A stretch of 8,752 nt of DNA from Clostridiales bacterium (GTDB taxonomy: Bacteria; Bacillota; Clostridia; Christensenellales; DUVY01): positions 1 through 8,752 of the forward strand of contig JAITNT010000041.1 in NCBI GenBank assembly GCA_031290295.1. The letters are read 5' to 3'. The notes under the pieces were generated by a model. It was given only the letters and a program-made list of their open reading frames with translations. It made no database searches and was not told where the DNA came from. The position numbers and the translations under genes are program-made. This document shows, piece by piece, positions 1 through 6,326 of the stretch. The stretch's first letter is position 1. Each line of letters begins with the position of its first letter.

Positions 1-540
1 TCCGTCGTAGTTTATTACACGGTTGAGCGATGCCCTTATGCTGATTGTGCCGTTTTCAAAATCTATGCTTTCCCACTTTAAGCCGCACAGCTCGCCTATC
101 CGAAGCCCCGTATAAAGGCCAATCAATATTCCGTAATGCCGCCTGTCCTCCGACTGCAATATCGCCGTGCCCAGTCGTTTTTGGTCGGTCTGGTCAAAAA
201 CGGTTACCTCTTTTTCCTCTAATTTCGGTAACTTGACCTTGTCGCACGGGTTCTTGATTATGTACTCGCAATCGACGGCGTACTCTAACGCGCCGCGTAG
301 CATTAGCATTATCGAGCGAACCGTTTTAGCCGCCAAGCCTCCGCCCTCCGTTTGCAGTTCCGAAGTCAGCCGCTGTAACTTATCGACTTTCAATTCAATA
401 AGTTGTTCGCCGCCTATTCGCTTTCGTATATGGTTTTCAATGTAACCGCGATAAGCCATATAAGTGCTTTGCCTTATATTGTTTCGCATGACCGTTTCCA
501 GCCAGTAGTCTAAAAACTCGCCCGTTGTTTGTGCCGTCAT
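1..540 (-). CDS. Tyrosine recombinase / integrase, N-terminal part (cut by window edge)
   Basis: Site-specific recombinase expected to catalyse integration and excision of a mobile element through a tyrosine-DNA intermediate. The frame is open from the ATG at 540 to base 1 (180 codons); the 3' end lies outside the window. Residues about 5-90 (EFLDYWLETV, STYMAYRGYIENHI, VRSIMLMLRGALEYA) look like the SAM-like core-binding domain. Residues 144-156 read TGLRIGELCGLKW, the catalytic motif I with the first active-site Arg at 147. The Lys, the HxxR box and the Tyr would lie in the missing part, so activity cannot be judged. An in-frame TAA at 562-564 with no other start codon after it fixes the start at 540. 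The protein therefore begins directly at the core-binding domain, with no arm-binding domain as in Tn916 Int. It has its own predicted promoter and follows the AlbA_2 gene on the same strand. The family call is firm; the type of element is unknown. Confidence 0.9.
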   Translation of the reverse strand, partial: MTAQTTGEFLDYWLETVMRNNIRQSTYMAYRGYIENHIRKRIGGEQLIELKVDKLQRLTSELQTEGGGLAAKTVRSIMLMLRGALEYAVDCEYIIKNPCDKVKLPKLEEKEVTVFDQTDQKRLGTAILQSEDRRHYGILIGLYTGLRIGELCGLKWESIDFENGTISIRASLNRVINYDG

Positions 541-552
541 ATTCTTTTCTTT

Positions 553-559
553 ACCTCCC
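553..559 (-). promoter_or_regulatory. Ribosome binding site of the integrase gene
   Basis: Minus strand reads GGGAGGT, a strong Shine-Dalgarno match, 12 nt before the ATG at 540. The spacing is longer than ideal, but no other start fits, because an in-frame stop lies at 562-564. Confidence 0.6.
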
Positions 560-578
560 GGTTAAAATTCACGGACAG

Positions 579-606
579 GATATAGTAATCCGCCCTCACA
601 AGTCAA
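579..606 (-). promoter_or_regulatory. Predicted sigma-A promoter of the integrase gene
   Basis: On the minus strand a TTGACT -35 box (606-601) is followed after 16 nt by TATATC (584-579); the overlapping TATCCT (583-578) at 17 nt is an alternative -10. Transcription would start near 572, giving a leader of about 30 nt that contains the GGGAGGT site. Located by consensus only. Confidence 0.5.
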
Positions 607-703
607 GCGCGGGGGTGCAAAGAAAATAATAATCTTTTTTATCTTATAAAACAAAAACGACGAGTCTATGCCCGCAGCCTTTTTTATGCCGCTATATATT
701 ATG

Positions 704-733
704 AAAAAATAAAAACGCGCCCGTTGGGTTCGC
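704..733 (-). terminator. Likely Rho-independent terminator after the AlbA_2 gene
   Basis: The minus strand can form GCG-(AA bulge)-CCC, loop AAC, GGG-CGC (733-717), followed by a G and then a T-rich tract with runs of five and six T (715-704). The stem is short and bulged but GC-rich, and the T tract is strong. It lies about 80 nt after the AlbA_2 stop and upstream of the integrase promoter, where a terminator would separate the two units. Confidence 0.45.
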
Positions 734-813
734 CTTGGGTGTCTTATGCGCTAATAACTCCTTTGTAGCACCGTTTTCAACATGAAGTGCCGTTACTCGA
801 TAGAACCGTATCA

Positions 814-2148
814 TTATTTCAAGACCACCCACCGACCTTTTGCGCCGCCGACCCGTTTTACAAAGCCTTTTTCTTTAAGCGACGCTATCCCGCGATATGC
901 CGTCCGCATTGTCTTTGCGATTTTACTTGCGATTTCATCGGCGGTGATTTTGTCATTCTTTTTTAACAACTTATATATTGCGATTTCCATATCGTCAAGC
1001 CCGTCAAGCGCGGAGCTTCCGTATTCCGCAGTAAGCGGTATCCTGCCGAATTCAAACGTGAACCCTTGCACGTCGTCGCTATAAGTTACTTTCACTTCCG
1101 CTTCCGAGCATAGCGAAAACACCTTGCGAAAGCCCGTACCGTATTCCTCGATACGGTTGGTCTTGTAAAGTACGTCGGCAATAGCGGGGTTTTTCAATAC
1201 TGACTTCAATTTGCCGCCGGCGTATTCCTCGGGGTTTACGGTTTCGGGAAGATTGCCAGGGTTAAAAATATCTATACGGCGCGGATATACGTCGATTTCG
1301 TGCGCCGTAACGACGTGCTCGTACCGTGAATGAGCGAATGAGTTAATCACGATTTCCCTTATAGCGTCAACCGGGACTTCGGGAATGTCGCGTCTGATTT
1401 CTCCCGTGATTTCGGCACGCCACCGCATATGCTTGTGAACGAATAACCGCCCCGCTTTTATGCACTCGTAGATATTCCCCTTGAAATGCTCTTGGTCTAA
1501 TATTGTGATTCTCTCGTCGGTGGCAAATAAGGCAAGCTTGAGCGTCACCGGCTTGCGTTTTGAAAACAACACGACCCCGGCGTTTGTAAGCCTGCCCGAT
1601 CTTAGAAGATTAAACTTGCCCAGCACGGTTTCCTTATCGCCATACGGCTCGGTTAAGCGTTTAACCTCCATTCCGTCCTTATAGGCGGCAAGCAAGATTT
1701 CCTCGTCGACGTCGTCCGCCGTATACTCGGTTAACGTATTTTCCCAATCCTCATAGGTCGGCGACTGCGAACGGACAAGCGTAAACAATTGTGTCTGCGT
1801 AATCGCCTTATCCTCGTCCGCCGAGCGAACGTAATATCTGCCGTCCGCCGAATACGGCGTTTCTTTACCGTCAAACGTCACCTTGATAACCGTCTTGCCC
1901 TCGACCTCGATAGTTTCCACCTCGAAGTACGGAACGGGTTTTACCCGTTCATAAATTCTGCGTGAAATATCCCGCGTCGTTTCCTTGCCGATTTGATGCC
2001 CGATAACCTTGCCCTCATTCGCAACGCCGAAATACAACACGCCTTGCTTATGCTTGTTGAGGATAGCGGCAATCGAGACGCACGCCTCGCTTAGCTCCGC
2101 AACCGTATTCTTAAACTCAAGCCGTTCATTTTCAAAACCTAACGCCAT
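814..2148 (-). CDS. AlbA_2 (Schlafen-type) / HATPase_c_4 / winged-helix protein
   Basis: A 444-residue protein with three recognisable parts. (1) Residues 1-125 form an AlbA_2 (Schlafen-core-like) domain: E6-x4-E11-FK near the start, VLYFGVANEGKVIG at 37-50, and YYVRSA at 105-110. (2) Residues about 255-375 resemble HATPase_c_4 of the divergent RecG-like/AAA_4 family: IREIVINSFAHSRY (263-276), RIDIFNPGNLPETV (291-304), and NPAIADVLY with EEYGTGFRKV (320-343). (3) Residues 384-444 look like a winged helix-turn-helix (ITADEIASKIAKTMRTAYRG, then LKEKGFVKR and a basic wing). Proteins of this build are usually annotated as transcriptional regulators or ATP-binding proteins; some AlbA_2/Schlafen proteins are nucleases. 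Nuclease activity is uncertain because the usual acidic GVDD position reads GVAN(E). GAGAGAGG sits 7 nt before the ATG, so the start is well supported. A palindromic operator array lies upstream and suggests tight regulation, perhaps by its own wHTH (inference). Its place beside an integrase suggests mobile-element cargo. Confidence 0.85.
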   Translation of the reverse strand: MALGFENERLEFKNTVAELSEACVSIAAILNKHKQGVLYFGVANEGKVIGHQIGKETTRDISRRIYERVKPVPYFEVETIEVEGKTVIKVTFDGKETPYSADGRYYVRSADEDKAITQTQLFTLVRSQSPTYEDWENTLTEYTADDVDEEILLAAYKDGMEVKRLTEPYGDKETVLGKFNLLRSGRLTNAGVVLFSKRKPVTLKLALFATDERITILDQEHFKGNIYECIKAGRLFVHKHMRWRAEITGEIRRDIPEVPVDAIREIVINSFAHSRYEHVVTAHEIDVYPRRIDIFNPGNLPETVNPEEYAGGKLKSVLKNPAIADVLYKTNRIEEYGTGFRKVFSLCSEAEVKVTYSDDVQGFTFEFGRIPLTAEYGSSALDGLDDMEIAIYKLLKKNDKITADEIASKIAKTMRTAYRGIASLKEKGFVKRVGGAKGRWVVLK

Positions 2149-2155
2149 AATGATA

Positions 2156-2163
2156 CCTCTCTC
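2156..2163 (-). promoter_or_regulatory. Ribosome binding site of the AlbA_2 gene
   Basis: Minus strand GAGAGAGG, 7 nt before the ATG at 2148. Strong match and good spacing, which supports the chosen start. Confidence 0.7.
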
Positions 2164-2168
2164 TTTTT

Positions 2169-2254
2169 TTGACTGACATTTTGACCGACAAATTTTTGTC
2201 AGTCAAGATGATTATAACAATCCTGAAACTGACATAGTCAGCCTTTGACTGACA
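2169..2254. repeat. Cluster of TTGACYGACA half-sites, probable operator array
   Basis: Plus strand carries TTGACTGACA at 2169-2178, TTGACCGACA at 2181-2190, its inverse TGTCAGTCAA at 2197-2206, and TTGACTGACA again at 2245-2254. A shorter palindrome, CTGACATAGTCAG, lies at 2229-2241. The copies at 2181-2190 and 2197-2206 form a 26-bp inverted repeat (2181-2206) with 12-bp arms, one mismatch and a 2-bp centre. The array lies between the AlbA_2 ribosome binding site and its predicted promoters: the palindrome covers the predicted start of the proximal promoter, and the copy at 2245-2254 lies just downstream of the distal one. That placement fits repression. The binding protein is unknown; the wHTH of the adjacent protein is the obvious candidate. 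Confidence 0.75.
2211..2241 (-). promoter_or_regulatory. Predicted proximal promoter of the AlbA_2 gene (extended -10)
   Basis: Minus strand TGTTATAAT (2219-2211) is a perfect extended -10 element. The -35 region is weak: CTGACT at 2241-2236, at a long 19-nt spacing. Transcription would start near 2204, inside the 26-bp palindrome, leaving a leader of about 56 nt. Confidence 0.55.
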
Positions 2255-2264
2255 ATATAATGAA

Positions 2265-2293
2265 ATTGTACATCATGCTTTTATAAATTGCAA
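2265..2293 (-). promoter_or_regulatory. Predicted distal promoter of the AlbA_2 gene
   Basis: Minus strand TTGCAA (2293-2288) and TACAAT (2270-2265) are separated by exactly 17 nt. Transcription would start near 2258, immediately upstream of the half-site at 2245-2254. It may act together with, or instead of, the proximal extended -10 promoter. Confidence 0.45.
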
Positions 2294-2341
2294 GCGTTTT
2301 AGAAGCATAAAGTTGTAAACTTTCAGAGCAAACCTGGATAA

Positions 2342-2390
2342 ACCGCAGGGTGTGAAATATAAGGTGAACGGCGGTAATACACCGCAGGGT
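2342..2390. repeat. Two ACCGCAGGGT copies flanking a complementary GCGGT
   Basis: ACCGCAGGGT occurs at 2342-2351 and 2381-2390. Between them GCGGT (2371-2375) can pair with ACCGC of either copy: with the right copy it makes a 5-bp stem and 5-nt loop (2371-2385), with the left copy a longer-range stem (2342-2346 with 2371-2375). The two pairings exclude each other. Confidence 0.5.
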
Positions 2391-2543
2391 CAATCCTCCG
2401 TCGCCGCGACGCCGCCTCTCTTAGAAAGGAAGGCATTTTAGACTGTCTGGGAGTAGTGAGCAAGAGAATGTAAACGGGGCGTTGAAAGCGGCAAAGCGGG
2501 TTCGGATTCCTACGGCGCTAGCGCGCTCTGAATTACAGAAAGG

Positions 2544-2566
2544 GCTTGCTTGTTTATTAAGCAAGC
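2544..2566. repeat. Perfect 8-bp hairpin downstream of hemZ
   Basis: GCTTGCTT (2544-2551) and AAGCAAGC (2559-2566) form a perfect 8-bp stem with a 7-nt loop. On the minus strand it lies about 115 nt after the hemZ stop and is followed by CCTTTCTGT, which is too poor in T for a convincing intrinsic terminator. It could still be the 3' end of the operon transcript, but no better terminator is visible near hemZ. Confidence 0.4.
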
Positions 2567-2583
2567 GGCGCTAGAGTTTGTTT

Positions 2584-2671
2584 CGACTGCGCGATAGATT
2601 TGACAGAAAGGACATTGATAGATGTAATGATTGGCGAGGGGCTGACGCGACTGCGCGGGATAGCATTGACA
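2584..2671. repeat. Imperfect direct repeat pair (22 and 24 nt)
   Basis: Copies at 2584-2605 and 2648-2671 share CGACTGCGCG, then ATAG, then TTGACA. They differ by a 2-nt GG insertion and small changes in the ATAG-TTGACA link. Their starts are 64 nt apart, and the right copy ends 10 nt from the hemZ stop codon. Confidence 0.6.
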
Positions 2672-2681
2672 CGGGCTTGTT

Positions 2682-4151
2682 TTAGCGGTATATAGGCGTT
2701 TGGTCGGCTTGTTTATCCCTATCGTAAAACAACGCCGTTTTTCGTTCGAGCATTTCCGAAAAGCGTTCGATATACTCGTCGATATTTTTTACGTTTGCCG
2801 AGCGTTCTATTCTGCCGCCCGAAAACACCGCCTTGCTTATCGCGCCCGCGCCGCACGCCGCCACGCTCGAGGTTTCCTCCATGGTGTCGATATTAAAAAG
2901 GCACTGCTTGCCGGGGATTGTGTAACCGGCGTTTTCCAAACCGCCGAGCATGTATTTCTGCCGATAAAGATAGTACGGAATATATCCCGCCGCCGTAAGC
3001 GCCGCCATAGGCGAAAACGAGTTCAGAGCCTCCGCCTCTCCCGCGTTAACCGAATTGAGGTCGTGCGTAAGCTTGAGCCTGCTGCCCGCCTTTATGGCGA
3101 GCGTGTGTACCGTTATGTTGTCGGGCGCAAGTGATACACAGGTGTCGATATTAACCCTAAGCGCGTCCGCGCCCTCGGCGGGCAGTCCCGCTATCAAATC
3201 CATGTTTATATCGAAGCTATAGCCGCGCGCAAGCGCGTACGCCGCAAAAACCTCCTCCGAAGTAGTTCTGCGCCCTATCGCGGCAAGCGTCGCGTCGTTA
3301 AAGGTTTGGGGATTAATGCTGATACGGGTTACGTTCCCGGCGGCAAGCGCGTCGAGCTTCTCGCGCGTAACCGTATCGGCGCGCCCCGCCTCGAAGGTAA
3401 GCTCCCCGCACGGCGGTATCGCCGCAAGTATTCTTGCGATATCACCGACCTCAAGCGTACTCGGCGTGCCTCCCCCGATATACACCGCGCGCAAACGATG
3501 CCCGAGCCGCGCCTGCAAATTAAGCGTGAAATCTATTTCCTTGAGCAATAAACCGATATACTCCGGGAGCAATTTGGCGCATTTTTTCAGCTCGTGAGAA
3601 ATAAACGAGCAGTACGCGCATCTCGAAGGGCAAACCGGGATATTGACGTATAAATCAAAATTACCGATATCGCTATTATAGTACCCTTTCTGCGCGTGAA
3701 GAATACGTCCTATCAGCTCGGCTTTTTCCGGCGACAGCCTGTACGCGCTTTGCATTTTTGCCGGGACGGCGTCTATATCCTCGCCGCGCGCAAGCATTTC
3801 GTACGCAAGCGCGGTAGGACGAATGCCCGTAAGACTGCCCCACGGTCTTTTCAGTCCGGTAACCGCGCACAAAAAATCGTACAGGAAGGTTTTTAGTAGG
3901 CGTTGAAGCTGCTTGCCCCTGGCGGGTTCTTCGCCGAAATCCGCCGAATAGTTATCGCTTGCCCCGCGAAAGGTTATAGCGCAATTGACGGCGATACCGT
4001 CGGCGTCGCAGCTTAGCGTTAACGCATCTGCGTTATCCGGCGATGCGGAAAGAACGGGATAGAAAAGACGCATAACGTCCTCCAGCTCGGTTCTCCGGAT
4101 ATAAGCGGTATTCAAATACGGCAATTTAGCGGTCATGCCAAGCTCACACAC
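2682..4151 (-). CDS. hemZ: HemZ-type radical SAM coproporphyrinogen dehydrogenase
   Basis: Cytoplasmic radical SAM protein of the HemZ family, annotated as oxygen-independent coproporphyrinogen III dehydrogenase, which decarboxylates two propionates to vinyl groups in haem synthesis. With the GTG start it has 489 residues. The cluster motif CPSRCAYC (Cys174, 178, 181) should bind the 4Fe-4S centre; YIGGGTP (224-230) is the SAM-contact glycine motif; INMDLIAGLP (315-324) is a typical barrel strand. The HemZ-specific stretches are RPWGSLTGIRPT (102-113) and YYLYRQKYMLGGLENAGY (393-410), then PGKQCLFN. The start is uncertain: GTG at 4151 has little ribosome binding site, while the in-frame ATG at 4136 (MTAKLPYLN) has a weak GTGAG before it. 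It is last in the recJ-rel-hemZ operon, 10 bp after rel (25 bp with the ATG). No other haem gene is visible here, so the physiological substrate is open. Confidence 0.9.
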   Translation of the reverse strand: MCELGMTAKLPYLNTAYIRRTELEDVMRLFYPVLSASPDNADALTLSCDADGIAVNCAITFRGASDNYSADFGEEPARGKQLQRLLKTFLYDFLCAVTGLKRPWGSLTGIRPTALAYEMLARGEDIDAVPAKMQSAYRLSPEKAELIGRILHAQKGYYNSDIGNFDLYVNIPVCPSRCAYCSFISHELKKCAKLLPEYIGLLLKEIDFTLNLQARLGHRLRAVYIGGGTPSTLEVGDIARILAAIPPCGELTFEAGRADTVTREKLDALAAGNVTRISINPQTFNDATLAAIGRRTTSEEVFAAYALARGYSFDINMDLIAGLPAEGADALRVNIDTCVSLAPDNITVHTLAIKAGSRLKLTHDLNSVNAGEAEALNSFSPMAALTAAGYIPYYLYRQKYMLGGLENAGYTIPGKQCLFNIDTMEETSSVAACGAGAISKAVFSGGRIERSANVKNIDEYIERFSEMLERKTALFYDRDKQADQTPIYR

Positions 4152-4161
4152 ATATATATTT

Positions 4162-6318
4162 TCACGTACGGCTTACCCCGATTACCTCGGGCATCTGTTG
4201 CAGCTTCTTAAAAAGGAATTCAAGCTCGCTCGTTTTGTTGACGCGCACGCTTACGGCAATGTTGGCTAAATGTTGCTTATCCAGACGCGCGTTCATGGAT
4301 TCTATCGAAAGCTTCTGATCGGAAAAAATCCCCGCGATTTTGGCGATAAGCCCGCCCTTATCCTCGGCGACAATTTTTAGGTTAGCGATAACGCCCTGAG
4401 TTTGGTTCGCCCACTCCGCCTCTATAAGACGTTCCGGCTCCATACCCTTGACGTTAGAACAGCTTTGACGGTGTACGACCGCGCCGCGCCCGCGGCTGAT
4501 AAAGCCTATAATTTCATCGCCGGGTACGGGCGCGCAGCACCTGGCGAGCTTGACGAGAAGTCCCGTGCTGCCCTTGATAATTACCGAGTTGTCGCCCCGG
4601 TTGTTGATTTGCACGCCCTCGAGCTTAGGCGGCGCGTCCTTTGCTTCCTCCTTCTTCTGGCAGTCGATAAGCTTGAAAAGCACCTGATTGGTGGTTATTC
4701 CGCCGTAGCCTACCGCGGAATATAAATCGTCTACCGAGGTAAGCGACAGGCGCGCCATAACCGCGTCGAGCCACTTAGGCTGAAAGAGCTGACTAAGAGA
4801 GTAACCCTTGCGTTTTGCCTCCGCTTCCAGCATATCCTTGCCGGTCTTGATGTTTTCTTCCTTCATTTCTTTTTTGAAGAAAGCGCGGATTTTGGCGCGG
4901 GCGGTGGTCGTTTTGACAAGCTTGAGCCAGTCGCGCGACGGACCCTTTGAATTTGAAGCGGTGATAATTTCGATGTAGTCGCCCATTTTCAGCTTGGTGG
5001 CGAGCGGAACGATTTTGGAATTAATTTTTGCGCTGACGCAGTGATTTCCCACATTGGAATGCACGGTGTACGCAAAATCTATCGGGGTCGAGCCCTCGGG
5101 CAAAATTATAACGTCGCCTTTGGGGGTAAAAACAAAAACCTGACCGCTGTATAAATCAATTTTGAGCGAGTCTAAGAACTCTTTGGGGTTAGCCATTTCG
5201 CCCTGCATGTCCATGACCTCGCGCAGCCAGCCCAGCTTTTTGTCGAGGTCGTTGCTTTCGGCGCGCTTCTCCTTGTACTTCCAGTGCGCCGCAATGCCGT
5301 ACTCGGCGACCTTGTGCATTTCGTAGGTGCGTATTTGAATCTCGAACGGCGTGCCGTAATTCGTCATAACCGTAGTATGCAGCGACTGATAGTTATTAGG
5401 CTTAGGCACGGCGATGTAATCCTTGAACCGCCCCGGGATAGGCTTCCATACGGTGTGAATCTTGCCCATAATCTCGTAGCAGTCGCTGACCGTTTCTACT
5501 ACAACGCGCATGGCGGTAAGGTCGTAAATCTGATCGAAGGTGCGGTTCTGCGCGACCATCTTTTTGTAAATGCTGTAAAAATGCTTAGGGCGTCCCGACA
5601 CCTCGCCGTGAATGCCCAGCTCGTCGAGCATACTCTTCAAGAGCCTGCAAATGTTATCGACTATATCCTGACGCTCCGCGCGTTTCAGACTGATGTCCTT
5701 GACAAGCTGCGCGTAAACCTCTGGGTGCATGACCATAAGGCAAAGATCCTCAAGCTCGCATTTCAAGTAGGACAGTCCCAGACGGGAGGCAAGCGGCGCA
5801 TAAATTTCCAGCGTCTCCGCCGCGAGCGTGTGACGGCGCTCGGAGCTTAACGACGAAATCGTACGCATGTTATGTAAGCGGTCGGCAAGCTTTATAAGAA
5901 GAACGCGTATGTCCTTAGCCATAGCCATGAACATCTTGCGGAAGTTCTCAGCCTGCTCCTCCTCCTTGGATTTGAAAACGATTTTGTCGAGCTTGGTAAC
6001 GCCCTTTACGAGCGCGCCTATTTCCGCGCCGAATTCGGCGTCGATCATTTCCTGCGTGTAATAGGTGTCCTCGACCACGTCGTGAAGAAGGGAAGCGGCA
6101 ATCGTAGACACGTCCAGACCGAGGTCGATAAGCACGTCGGCGACGCCCATAGGGTGAATGAAATACGGCTCGCCCGATTCCCTTAACTGACCGTCGTGCG
6201 CCTTGTAGGCGGCGTTAAACGCGCCCAGAAGCAAGCCGTCGTAATCGGACGGATAACACCGCTTCAGCTTGCTAAGCAAATTATCAACCTTGTTTTGAAA
6301 AATTTCCGTATTTTCCAT
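4162..6318 (-). CDS. rel: Bifunctional (p)ppGpp synthetase/hydrolase Rel
   Basis: Long RelA/SpoT homologue (718 residues, close to Firmicutes Rel) that makes (p)ppGpp from ATP and GDP/GTP on starved ribosomes and also hydrolyses it. The hydrolase half has the HD-domain residues Arg46, His55, His79-Asp80, Glu83-Asp84 and Asn150 (FIHP, LLHDVVEDT, ADRLHNMRT). The synthetase half has YDLTAMRV with Asp266, RFKD at 297-300 (the basic RxKD form of bifunctional enzymes), NNYQSLH (308-314) and EIQIRT (326-331). The regulatory half follows: a TGS domain at about 389-452, a helical linker, the conserved-cysteine region with RCCAPVPGD (Cys594, Cys595), His616 and Cys620, and a C-terminal ACT domain at about 643-718. 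Both active sites look intact. AGGGG overlaps the recJ stop TAG, 5 nt before the ATG, so translation is probably coupled to recJ. Clostridia often carry apt between recJ and rel; it is absent here. Confidence 0.97.
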   Translation of the reverse strand: MENTEIFQNKVDNLLSKLKRCYPSDYDGLLLGAFNAAYKAHDGQLRESGEPYFIHPMGVADVLIDLGLDVSTIAASLLHDVVEDTYYTQEMIDAEFGAEIGALVKGVTKLDKIVFKSKEEEQAENFRKMFMAMAKDIRVLLIKLADRLHNMRTISSLSSERRHTLAAETLEIYAPLASRLGLSYLKCELEDLCLMVMHPEVYAQLVKDISLKRAERQDIVDNICRLLKSMLDELGIHGEVSGRPKHFYSIYKKMVAQNRTFDQIYDLTAMRVVVETVSDCYEIMGKIHTVWKPIPGRFKDYIAVPKPNNYQSLHTTVMTNYGTPFEIQIRTYEMHKVAEYGIAAHWKYKEKRAESNDLDKKLGWLREVMDMQGEMANPKEFLDSLKIDLYSGQVFVFTPKGDVIILPEGSTPIDFAYTVHSNVGNHCVSAKINSKIVPLATKLKMGDYIEIITASNSKGPSRDWLKLVKTTTARAKIRAFFKKEMKEENIKTGKDMLEAEAKRKGYSLSQLFQPKWLDAVMARLSLTSVDDLYSAVGYGGITTNQVLFKLIDCQKKEEAKDAPPKLEGVQINNRGDNSVIIKGSTGLLVKLARCCAPVPGDEIIGFISRGRGAVVHRQSCSNVKGMEPERLIEAEWANQTQGVIANLKIVAEDKGGLIAKIAGIFSDQKLSIESMNARLDKQHLANIAVSVRVNKTSELEFLFKKLQQMPEVIGVSRT

Positions 6319-6326
6319 AAAAGCCC

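Larger units (their letters stand above)
2294..2681. other. Non-coding stretch with repeats, no recognised gene
   Basis: This stretch separates the hemZ stop from the AlbA_2 promoter region. I see no gene with a convincing ribosome binding site, and no tRNA, tmRNA, SRP RNA or RNase P RNA signature. It holds a perfect inverted repeat AAAGTTGTAAACTTT (2309-2323), a duplicated ACCGCAGGGT (2342-2351, 2381-2390), a duplicated CGGCGCTAG (2513-2521, 2566-2574), a 10-bp palindrome GCGCTAGCGC (2515-2524), a hairpin at 2544-2566 and an imperfect 22/24-nt direct repeat near hemZ. The density of repeats suggests a dispersed intergenic repeat, an attachment region or a structured transcript; the sequence alone does not decide. 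Confidence 0.6.

Noticed and set aside
2245..2261. Plus-strand promoter TTGACT...TATAAT
   Set aside because: The boxes are only 5 nt apart, far from the 16-18 nt needed; TTGACT belongs to the operator repeat.
2323..2436. 37-codon minus-strand ORF (starts MPSFLREAASRRRR)
   Set aside because: No ribosome binding site, Arg-rich, spans the duplicated ACCGCAGGGT; more likely a chance frame across a repeat.
2475..2515. tRNA-like T-loop GGGTTCGGATTCC
   Set aside because: The flanking bases do not form a 5-bp T-stem and no acceptor, D or anticodon arm can be built around it.
2630..2681. GGGGCTGACGCGACTG resembling the start of a tmRNA
   Set aside because: The conserved tmRNA start pattern is not matched and no tag frame or matching 3' end is present.
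2700..3134. 144-codon plus-strand open frame opposite hemZ
   Set aside because: Antisense to the conserved C-terminal part of hemZ; Arg-rich composition typical of a shadow frame.
5284..5850. 188-codon plus-strand open frame opposite rel
   Set aside because: Antisense to conserved rel synthetase sequence, no ribosome binding site or family resemblance; shadow frame.
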